Source of the DNA: Chrysochromulina tobinii | Taxonomy: Eukaryota; Haptophyta; Prymnesiales; Chrysochromulinaceae | Length of the DNA stretch: 13,228 nt | NCBI GenBank assembly: GCA_001275005.1 | Contig: JWZX01002475.1 | Coordinates: forward strand, 1-13,228 | Reading direction: 5' to 3' | In this document: positions 7,176-13,228 of the stretch, piece after piece | How the letters are laid out: every line of letters starts with the position of its first letter | Position numbering within the stretch: position 1 is the stretch's first letter | Program-made: the position numbers and the translations under genes | The notes under the pieces: model-generated | Told to the model about the DNA's origin: nothing | What the model saw: only the letters and a program-made list of their open reading frames with translations | Databases searched by the model: none

Positions 7176-7712
7176 GCATGGGTTACTGGCGCGGAGGAAC
7201 GCGAGGCGACCGGACGATGGAGAGCCGGGGCGCCTGTACCGCACACGTGCACACGGCAACCGGAAGTGTGCCGTGAATGTATGTTGATACGGGACGACGA
7301 GGGAGGCACCAGGGCGGCGCTAGGCCAACCTACCGTGTGGGGTCCGTGCGGAGTAGCTGCGCGCGTCCCCGCCCCCGCTTGAGTATGACATCCCCAGACC
7401 CTCGCGGACGTGTCGTTACATGTAAATACGTGTCCGAGAACAACTCCTGGCGCATTGCCTCTGGCCGAAAAACTTCGCCATGGCCGCGCTTATGAAGGCA
7501 TGAAGATCAAGATGAACCCCGTAGTCGGTTTTTCTGCATGTTGAGTCGGCGCCTCCCGTGGAGCGTGGTCCCACGGTGTGTCTCCACGGGACCGGTGGCT
7601 TTGCGTCTCGCCGCGTTGTGATGACTTTCTGGTAGAAAAAACCTGGTAGACGCGAGATTCGCGGAATTCGCCTCGTCCGACCGACCGTGCGACCGATCGA
7701 CATCGAGCGAGC
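7176..7712. other. Intergenic region, RPL32 3' side to plastid-protein promoter
   Basis: 537 bp with no convincing gene; the minus-strand open frames here have no recognisable motif. It holds one nested inverted repeat (7554-7591) and, just before the next ATG, CGACC-rich repeats (7677-7700). No clear TATA box. Confidence 0.5.
7554..7591. repeat. Nested inverted repeat
   Basis: Outer arms TCCCGTGGAG (7554-7563) and CTCCACGGGA (7582-7591) are perfect complements. Directly inside the left arm, CGTGG and CCACG (7564-7568, 7571-7575) form an alternative small hairpin. It lies about 120 bp upstream of the next plus-strand gene; function unknown. Confidence 0.65.
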
Positions 7713-8318
7713 ATGGCGAGGATATTGGCAACCTTGCTGGCTGCATGCTCCACGACAACGGCCTGGATGGTAGCTCCAGGCAGTGCCCGCCTGGTCGCGC
7801 GACGCACTCAATCGCTGTTGTTGATGGCGGCATATGACGATGAGGGAGGCATGGTCAAAGAGATTGCGGAGGGCGGCTTGACCCTCGAGCAAGTGAAGGC
7901 CTCCTACGGCGCAGAGGGGCCAAAGCTGTCCGAAGCCAAAGCGGCCAAGCTCGTGCTGCCCGCACCCAAGTTCAACATCGACAAGATGGACATGTCTTCT
8001 ACCGATGCGGATTTTGAGCTCTCTTGCTCCTCCATGGGCGATGCTGAGGTGATCATCGAGATCGACCCGATGATGAACACATACGAAGATTACTTTTACG
8101 GCCTGACGAAAGACTCTCATCCGAGCTTCAAGATCGCGGCCGAGGAGTCGTCGCCCATCGAGGGGCGCATGCAGCGGCGTGGCAGCTCGCCAGAGGTAGT
8201 GAAGCTTAAGTGCGTCCCCAATGGTGCCTCAGGCGACTTTGTGGCCTTCCTGTGCTTCATCCTCGAGAACGAGCCGGACTTTTCCAAATTCTACAAGATC
8301 ACGTGCAAGTGCTATTGA
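7713..8318 (+). CDS. Unknown small protein with plastid-type bipartite leader
   Basis: 201 aa, intronless, ATG at 7713. The N-terminus MARILATLLAACSTTTAWMV is a short hydrophobic signal peptide. It is followed by a basic, Ser/Ala-rich stretch (APGSARLVARRTQS) like the transit part of secondary-plastid leaders, with AWMVAP where stramenopile and haptophyte proteins often show an ASAFAP-type site. The mature part starts near 38-42. After an acidic linker and a KLVLPAPKFNIDKMDM segment comes a probably beta-rich domain (about 105-201) ending SKFYKITCKCY, with an EGRMQRRGSSPE turn before VVKLKCVPNGASGDF. Five Cys lie in the mature part. I do not recognise the family; a plastid stroma or thylakoid-associated role is only inferred from the leader. 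Confidence 0.75.
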   Translation: MARILATLLAACSTTTAWMVAPGSARLVARRTQSLLLMAAYDDEGGMVKEIAEGGLTLEQVKASYGAEGPKLSEAKAAKLVLPAPKFNIDKMDMSSTDADFELSCSSMGDAEVIIEIDPMMNTYEDYFYGLTKDSHPSFKIAAEESSPIEGRMQRRGSSPEVVKLKCVPNGASGDFVAFLCFILENEPDFSKFYKITCKCY

Positions 8319-8530
8319 GCTGGACCTCTGAGGACGGGTGGCCCGGCGGCGGCGTCACAACAACGCGCTTCAACGGTTCTGGGATCTGGCGGCAACGGCT
8401 AAGGCAACGCGGGGTCGAAGACCGTAGCGACGGTTCCGTGTCTGCGTGTCGAGTAGAAGTTCGGTTCGCACGCTTTTCCTCGCAGAGTCTTGAACCGCGC
8501 CGTACGTAGTACTACAGCTACAGGCTCCGC

Positions 8531-8618
8531 TCAGACAGCCACCTGGGGTCTCGTCGGAAGCTGCCTCGATTTGGAAGCTCAGACACTTCAGACAGCCACC
8601 TGGTCTCGTCGGAAGCTG
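8531..8618. repeat. Imperfect direct repeat spanning the 3' end of the Ser/Arg-rich gene
   Basis: Copy A is 8531-8563 and copy B is 8588-8618. They are identical apart from a 2-base GG insertion in copy A (core TCAGACAGCCACCTGG...TCTCGTCGGAAGCTG). Copy B codes the last ten residues and the stop codon of the minus-strand gene; copy A lies in its 3' flank. Confidence 0.85.
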
Positions 8619-9772
8619 TCGGTGTCGAGCTGCCACAACCGTGCCCGCTCCTTGTAAATCTGGCGCTCCTCAAGCAGGATGTTGGGCCGGTTGATTTTAT
8701 CCCACGGAAGCCGCTTGGGCGGGGCACCCTTGGTCGCATCTGCACGCGGTGCAGGCTCGTCCTCGTCGAGACCGTTAACGTTGCCCATCAGGGCTCCATG
8801 CCCGCGCTCACGCATCTGCCGGCGCAAGCTGTCCGCAAACGGGGTGCGGTGCACGAGCAGCCGCAGAGAGTCCACAAGCAGCTGCTGCGCCGCCACGGAT
8901 GCCTCCTCTTCTTTCGCCTCGAGCACCGCCGCATGTGCGCGCTGCACGCGACCGCGCCCAAGGAATGACCCATCGGCCGTTCGGACGCGCAGCCGAGTCG
9001 CCTTGACATAGAGACGGCTGCCCACATCGGTAGACGGACGGCCGAGCGCTGGAAGGACCACCTCGAGTAGCACCTTACCGGTGCCCGCCTCCATGCTCAG
9101 GATCTTGGCGATCGCACCGTTATGCTCGGGGCGGTCAGTCGAGCCATCCACCTGCCCGCTCATGCCCACAAAGCCGGCGGGCGCGTCCTCTTCCTGAGGC
9201 TCCTCATCGGCGTTCACCGCGCTTGCCGTCGCGCGCCGCCGCCCGCTGCCCAACCCGAACTTTCGAAAGCTTCCTTTCGAGGCTCGAAAGCTACCCGTGA
9301 CTCTTCCCGAGTGTTGCCAGCCCGCGCGCCGCGAGATCGCGCCCTGTGAAGCCACGTCGCTTCCTGAGCGAGCTGAGGACAACTGCTGCGAGGAATACGA
9401 CAGATGCCGTCGGAACCCCAAGCTAAACGAGCCCGCCCGAGACGATGAGGGCGCCGATGATGTGCCCGAGCGCCATGATGTGCGAGAGGACTGACCGCCA
9501 CCGCCGTATGAGCGTTCCGTGTCTCCGTTATCCGCGCGCTTGTGCGCTGCCCTCAACGCGCGGTTGAGAGTCTTTCGCCGAATCGGCTCGAAGCCGGTAG
9601 GTCGCCTCTTCGCCATTTTCTCGCGCTGCCGGCGGATGATCATTCGCTTAAACTCGGCTGCACGGTCGGGTCCTTTGATGAATACCTCATCCAGGAAGAT
9701 GGCAAATTTGGTCTCGAGGTCGAACCCACCACGAATCCACCACGGTTGACGGTCCTCTACGGCAGACCCCAT
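8588..9772 (-). CDS. Unknown Ser/Arg-rich protein
   Basis: 394 aa. The start at 9772 is supported by an in-frame TGA three codons upstream. Residues 1-80 are helical and basic (LETKFAIFLDEVFIKGPDRA, then MIIRRQREKMAKRRP). Residues 80-176 are low-complexity Ser/Gly/Arg, probably disordered. Residues 185-198 are acidic. Residues about 217-265 look like a compact beta domain (GAIAKILSMEAGTGKVLLEV, then VGSRLYVKATRLRV). A helical part follows, then a Pro/Lys linker and a charged C-terminal helix ending QLDTDSFRRDQVAV. I recognise no family. Composition suggests a nucleic-acid or cytoskeleton-associated protein, but this is weak. It is convergent with the plastid-protein gene, and its last codons lie in a duplicated segment. 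Confidence 0.65.
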   Translation of the reverse strand: MGSAVEDRQPWWIRGGFDLETKFAIFLDEVFIKGPDRAAEFKRMIIRRQREKMAKRRPTGFEPIRRKTLNRALRAAHKRADNGDTERSYGGGGQSSRTSWRSGTSSAPSSSRAGSFSLGFRRHLSYSSQQLSSARSGSDVASQGAISRRAGWQHSGRVTGSFRASKGSFRKFGLGSGRRRATASAVNADEEPQEEDAPAGFVGMSGQVDGSTDRPEHNGAIAKILSMEAGTGKVLLEVVLPALGRPSTDVGSRLYVKATRLRVRTADGSFLGRGRVQRAHAAVLEAKEEEASVAAQQLLVDSLRLLVHRTPFADSLRRQMRERGHGALMGNVNGLDEDEPAPRADATKGAPPKRLPWDKINRPNILLEERQIYKERARLWQLDTDSFRRDQVAV

Positions 9773-9896
9773 GTATCCTCAAGGCCTGTGCGACGTCCCA
9801 ACCCCGCATTGGTGCGATCCCAAGTTTGGAATTCCGCGACGGCGCCAAAAACGACAATCTAAGTTTCAATGCACCTCGACCACGAGTCCGCAGTAC

Positions 9897-11213
9897 TCAA
9901 TCGGCGTACCACGGTCTTGCCGCGGCGGCCGCGAAAAAAAGCGCTGTGTTTAGCGCCTGCACAGTGTACTCCTCGCGCGTGATACGGCTCGACGAGAGGA
10001 GGCCGATGAGCCCGCCGTGCTCGCCAATCTTGGGGTCGGTGGTGATGGCCGACACGTTGCACGCCTGCGAGAGGTCCATCCCCTCCTCGAGCACGTGACG
10101 CAAGATGGGCTGTGGGATCTCGAAGGCGCACGAGAGCCCAAGGTGATGGCGCGCGCCGTCGTAAGCGGACACGACGCACACATCGTAGTAACGCCGCCGC
10201 CCGTCGTACTCGAGTGCAAAGAGCCCGGACTCGATGCCAAGCGCGAGCACCGGCCCATCCGCCGCCGCCGCCGACGTCGTCGCGCTGCCACCCGCGCGCG
10301 GCACTCGCGCTCCAGCATGCATCTCCACGGCTGCAGCATGCGCGGCGGCGGCGCGGTTGCGAGCGCCTCGGGCGGTCTCTTCGAGGCTCATCGGTTGCTC
10401 GGAGACGCCCGAGGCGACCTTGTGCGCGCTCCACCCCCTCTCGGTCTCGGCGCCCGTGCCCGTGCCTCTGGCCGCCGCTACCTCGGGGTATCTCGCCAGG
10501 GCGGCGCGCACTGCACTGAGCTTGCATGGGTTCGTGGTCCCGACGGCGACTGCACCGAAGAGAGGCCTCTCGGCGGCGGGCGCCGACGAAGCTTCCATAC
10601 TGGCGAGCGAGTGCAGCGCGGTGACCAGGGCAGCCATCGCCGCCGCGCATGCTGCGAGCACTGGCGGCTCGACGGAAGCGTCCACCGCGCAGGCTGTGAG
10701 GCTGAGTGACGCGATGAGCATGGGCACACGACGAGCGTCGGCGAGCACGATGCGACGCAGCGCGCACGGTAGCACAAAGGACTCGATGCTCAGCTGGCAG
10801 CCGTATGCGACGGAGAGCCCGAGCGGCTCGAGCGCGGTCGCGCCGCGCGTGGCGGCGCCGAGGGCCGCTGCGCAGGCGCAGATCGCGATGGCGATGCTGG
10901 CGGCGACGAGAGCCGATCCGCCGGAGGACGAGATTGCTGCAACACTTTCCGAGGTCGAGGACTCTCGGGCGACCTCCATCGCCACAACGGCCGCCTGCTG
11001 CAGCCCGCCGATGAAGGCGAGGATGATGCCCGCGTGGCACACAAGCGCAAGGCGAACCGTGGCACTGAATGCCAGAGGTACGCTCACAAGGTCGAGCGAG
11101 ACGGAGGCAAACAGGGCCGTGTAGGCAATGAAGGGCACGGTGCCGATGCGCACGAGCGCTATGGCGGTCGAGGACGCGGTCATCATGCGCACGAGCAAGC
11201 GAGTGAAGACCAC
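9897..11213 (-). CDS. DUF3429/TMEM69-like membrane domain fused to YjjX-type inosine/xanthosine triphosphatase
   Basis: 438 aa in one open frame. Residues 1-200 are a membrane domain with about five hydrophobic segments (near 22-40, 54-80, 99-120, 125-150, 163-200). IGTVPFIAYTALF and RLALVCHAGIILAFIGGLQQ fit DUF3429/TMEM69. Residues 221-430 are a non-canonical purine NTPase of the YjjX type: VAVGTTNPCKLSAVRAAL, VSEQPMSLEETARGARNRAA, ALGIESGLF, and IGEHGGLIGLLSSSRITREE. YjjX enzymes hydrolyse ITP and XTP, so the fusion predicts a membrane-tethered enzyme that cleans the nucleotide pool. A basic start (MVFTRLLVRMM) might target an organelle. The NTPase carries an Ala/Gly-rich insertion at about 290-320. 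A wrong merge of two genes is unlikely because there is no stop or intron-like gap between the parts. Confidence 0.8.
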   Translation of the reverse strand: MVFTRLLVRMMTASSTAIALVRIGTVPFIAYTALFASVSLDLVSVPLAFSATVRLALVCHAGIILAFIGGLQQAAVVAMEVARESSTSESVAAISSSGGSALVAASIAIAICACAAALGAATRGATALEPLGLSVAYGCQLSIESFVLPCALRRIVLADARRVPMLIASLSLTACAVDASVEPPVLAACAAAMAALVTALHSLASMEASSAPAAERPLFGAVAVGTTNPCKLSAVRAALARYPEVAAARGTGTGAETERGWSAHKVASGVSEQPMSLEETARGARNRAAAAHAAAVEMHAGARVPRAGGSATTSAAAADGPVLALGIESGLFALEYDGRRRYYDVCVVSAYDGARHHLGLSCAFEIPQPILRHVLEEGMDLSQACNVSAITTDPKIGEHGGLIGLLSSSRITREEYTVQALNTALFFAAAAARPWYAD

Positions 11214-11385
11214 CGTGCGAAGCGGCCCGAATATGCTGCGTGAATAGAGCTCTGAGAAAGACTGAAACTAAGCTGAAAATTCGGCGAACTCCCTCAGTCC
11301 CCGGACTCGTCACTCGATGTGCGGGTTAGTTTGAGTGTCACTCGATTTGTCGTACCTTTCAGATTTGGGCGGAAGTCGAAGTGTG
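11214..11385. other. Short intergenic region upstream of the membrane-NTPase gene
   Basis: 172 bp between two minus-strand genes. It contains GTCACTCGAT twice (11309-11318 and 11337-11346), a possible promoter element. Nothing else is recognised. Confidence 0.5.
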
Positions 11386-12432
11386 CTACCCCCGCGCCGA
11401 CACATCAATGATCACCGGCAGATGGTCCGACAGCGGCGTGTGCACGGCGTACGCCCCCAGCACCTCCCACGCCGCGCCGGCACCGCTCACGTACGCAAAG
11501 TCCACGGTGGTGCCTGTCCAGTGCGTGAGCGGCGGCGCGGGGCGGCCGCCAAAGTTGTTACGCGCGCCGAGCTCGTACGCGCAGCGGAAGCCGGCCGCGC
11601 GCAGCCGAGCCGCCACGCCGTCATCGAGTGGCTGATCGACATGCGGAGACCGGAGGCCTGCGGCGATGACACGCCACTCCTCGGCGGAGTAATGCGCTCG
11701 CACGGGTGAATTGAAGTCGGCGAGGACCAGTGCGCTCGTGCCCGCGTCATGCGCCGGCTGAGCGCTCCAATGGCGCAGCAGTGCATCCACTTGGCGCAGA
11801 CGCACGCCACCGACCATTGGGACAGCGAGCCATTCACCTCTTGGGTCTTTGTCTCGAGGACGGCGCATCGTGCTCTCCATATTTGGGACGATCGTGCTAT
11901 CCTTGTGTGAGAGATGAGTCGCGTAGACGGCGATCGAGGAGCAAGGCGCGGTTGCGGTCGCGGGCACGCGGAGCACGGCGTATCGCGCGCCCCGAGACTC
12001 GGACCACACCTCGTCGCCGTTGAGGCTCGCCGTCGGCTCATCGTCAAGATGGAAGGCCTCCGTCGCCTCGACCTGCAGCCGCGAAGAGACGGCGAGCAGG
12101 GTGGAGTTCTCGGCGAGGCTGCGTAGGAGCGTCCAGCCTTTCGCTCGCAGGAGGCCATCCAGCTCGCGCACGCGCTGCAGCGGCTCCGTCAGCACCGCGC
12201 TCCACAGTTTGTCGAGTGCTTCGTTGGGCAGCTCCTGCAGCACGAGCACGTCGGCCTCGAGGCTCTCTAGCAGGCTGGCAACCTCGGCAGCCTGGACGGG
12301 CGTATTCCAATCGGGGCCACAGAGGATGTTTAGGTTCCAAGTGACGAGGCGCAGCTGCGCCTGCGGGCTCGCCGACCGCGTCGGAGGCGGGGCCAATGGC
12401 GTCGCCACATCGTCGAGGAAGAGCTCGATCAT
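11386..12432 (-). CDS. Endonuclease/exonuclease/phosphatase (EEP) family protein
   Basis: 348 aa from the ATG at 12432. All EEP motifs are in order: TWNLN (31-35), VLVLQE with the metal-binding Glu67, YATHLSHK with His173, LADFNS with Asp239 and Asn241, TTVDFAYVSG with Asp311, and LSDHLPVI with Asp336 and His337. The active site therefore looks intact, for Mg-dependent phosphodiester or phosphomonoester hydrolysis. The family covers DNases, sphingomyelinases, deadenylases and inositol phosphatases, and the substrate cannot be told here. The frame stays open another 28 codons upstream of the ATG to a TAA at 12517-12519, with natural-looking sequence (PRIYAAPEHDSSLIANRQKM). A hydrophobic leader lies further upstream in another frame, so the true start may be earlier. 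Confidence 0.85.
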   Translation of the reverse strand: MIELFLDDVATPLAPPPTRSASPQAQLRLVTWNLNILCGPDWNTPVQAAEVASLLESLEADVLVLQELPNEALDKLWSAVLTEPLQRVRELDGLLRAKGWTLLRSLAENSTLLAVSSRLQVEATEAFHLDDEPTASLNGDEVWSESRGARYAVLRVPATATAPCSSIAVYATHLSHKDSTIVPNMESTMRRPRDKDPRGEWLAVPMVGGVRLRQVDALLRHWSAQPAHDAGTSALVLADFNSPVRAHYSAEEWRVIAAGLRSPHVDQPLDDGVAARLRAAGFRCAYELGARNNFGGRPAPPLTHWTGTTVDFAYVSGAGAAWEVLGAYAVHTPLSDHLPVIIDVSARG

Positions 12433-13138
12433 CTTCTGACGATTCGCGATGAGGCTCGAATCGTGCTCGGGCGCGGCGTAGATACGAGGAGCTTGGAAGT
12501 GCGCGACGCCGCCTGCTTATCAAGTAATGAGTCAAGGCCGCGGCGGCGGCCGTCGCGGCGAATAGGACGTATGTGCTTGGCATCCTTGACATCCTTCGTG
12601 CTTCGAGGAGTCTCGCGTGAAGAGTGCCCTGGGGTTGTGAACTCTCGTCTTCCCACAGCCCGCGGACGCAGAAGCGCTCTCACCAGCCATGGTACAATAA
12701 GTGTCGTGCGGACGCACTTCCTCTTCCGGGTGGTGGTTCCAACATATAATTGTGTGGACACTTTGTAGGCCACGTGTTTATTTAGGGGCCAGGTGCGGCT
12801 CCTCCCTCCCGTGTCGCGGCATTTGGCGATTAAAATACATGTAAGAATATGACTCTGAGCGATGAGAGATTGCGAAAAGTGGAAACACCAACGTCGAATT
12901 TCTTGTTTGTCTTGGGTGTCGAATTATAAACATTGGCTGTGAATGCATGTACCGCCGATCTCTCTTTTTATGGCTGTTTCTCAGCTCTCCGTCTGCATGT
13001 GTCTCATGTTAGGCCTGGCCTGTATTGTATTGTATTGTCTTCACAGCTGTGCTGCTTACGTGTTGTGTGTATTCATAAAGAAGCCAGCATTGTCGCCCAC
13101 CCCGCACGTTTTTTGCAGTGGGGAAATCGTCACTCGCG
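12433..13138. other. Intergenic region upstream of the EEP gene, less GC-rich
   Basis: Bases 12503-12592, read on the minus strand, code a 30-residue hydrophobic segment with a basic end that may belong to the EEP gene. From about 12700 the base composition becomes much richer in A and T, with TATA-like stretches (12741-12750, 12922-12930) and TATTG three times at 13022-13036. I see no tRNA or other RNA gene. A plus-strand open frame from 12943 has no recognisable features. Confidence 0.5.
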
Positions 13139-13228
13139 ATGGGGGTCCGCTGGTTCCTGGCGTCTCGCCTGGGTCCTCGGCTCCTCCTGGTCTCGGCGCC
13201 TGTCGTCGCGATGCCTGACGACGACCAG
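13139..13228 (+). CDS. Possible N-terminus of a gene cut by the right edge
   Basis: An ATG at 13139 opens a frame of 30 codons to the last base. It begins MGVRWFLASRLGPRLLLVSA and continues PVVAMPDDDQ, which looks like a basic, hydrophobic targeting leader. The return to high GC and third-position GC fits coding sequence. A pyrimidine run ending in GCAG at 13109-13118 could instead be a splice acceptor, making this an internal exon. Too short to name. Confidence 0.35.
   Translation, partial: MGVRWFLASRLGPRLLLVSAPVVAMPDDDQ

Noticed and set aside
9859-11313. A 484-codon minus-strand frame overlapping the membrane-NTPase gene
   Set aside because: It is Arg/His/Ala-rich with no domain, while the overlapping frame has clear YjjX motifs.
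12445-12460. A GGCTCGAATC stretch resembling a tRNA B box
   Set aside because: No matching A box or cloverleaf arms at the right distance, and it falls in the probable 5' part of the EEP gene.
1-13228. Bacterial operon, CRISPR array, insertion sequence or integrated virus
   Set aside because: No spaced identical repeats, transposase, integrase or viral structural genes are visible. The genes and the intron are eukaryotic.

Overview
The window is nuclear DNA from a eukaryote, most likely a motile alga with a secondary plastid. A haptophyte fits best, but that assignment is inference. Evidence for a eukaryote is a cytosolic ribosomal protein eL32 gene split by a GT-AG intron, a PWI-domain splicing-type protein, and an RIIa/EF-hand protein of the flagellar radial-spoke type. 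Evidence for a plastid of secondary origin is two proteins with an N-terminal signal peptide followed by a basic, Ser/Ala-rich stretch. The DNA is GC-rich with strong third-position GC. This leaves long antisense open frames that are not genes.

Layout from left to right. (1) 1-1137, minus: PWI-domain protein running off the left edge. (2) 1138-1680: divergent intergenic region with a GGAGTT minisatellite and an 85-bp imperfect palindrome. (3) 1681-3633, plus: signal peptide, three helicase-associated (HA) repeats and a caspase domain with p20 and p10 parts. This is the most striking gene here. (4) 3893-5428, minus: RIIa plus EF-hand protein like radial spoke protein 7. (5) 5612-6282, minus: small Lys-rich coiled-coil protein, probably with a short first exon. 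(6) 6475-7175, plus: RPL32, two exons. (7) 7713-8318, plus: unknown plastid-targeted small protein. (8) 8588-9772, minus: unknown Ser/Arg-rich protein. (9) 9897-11213, minus: DUF3429/TMEM69-like membrane domain fused to a YjjX-type non-canonical purine NTPase. (10) 11386-12432, minus: endonuclease/exonuclease/phosphatase-family enzyme, possibly lacking its N-terminal membrane anchor in the uninterrupted frame. (11) 12433-13138: less GC-rich intergenic region. (12) from 13139, plus: possible start of another gene at the right edge.

The genes do not form a pathway. They are independently transcribed, with head-to-head pairs sharing short promoter regions (PWI/caspase and coiled-coil/RPL32) and a tail-to-tail pair (unknown plastid protein/Ser-Arg-rich protein). 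The best candidate for something undescribed is the HA-repeat caspase. It keeps the His/Cys dyad and the Arg residues expected for Asp specificity, yet it carries a secretory or plastid-type leader and DNA-helicase-associated repeats where an adaptor domain would normally be. The second is the membrane-anchored YjjX fusion.
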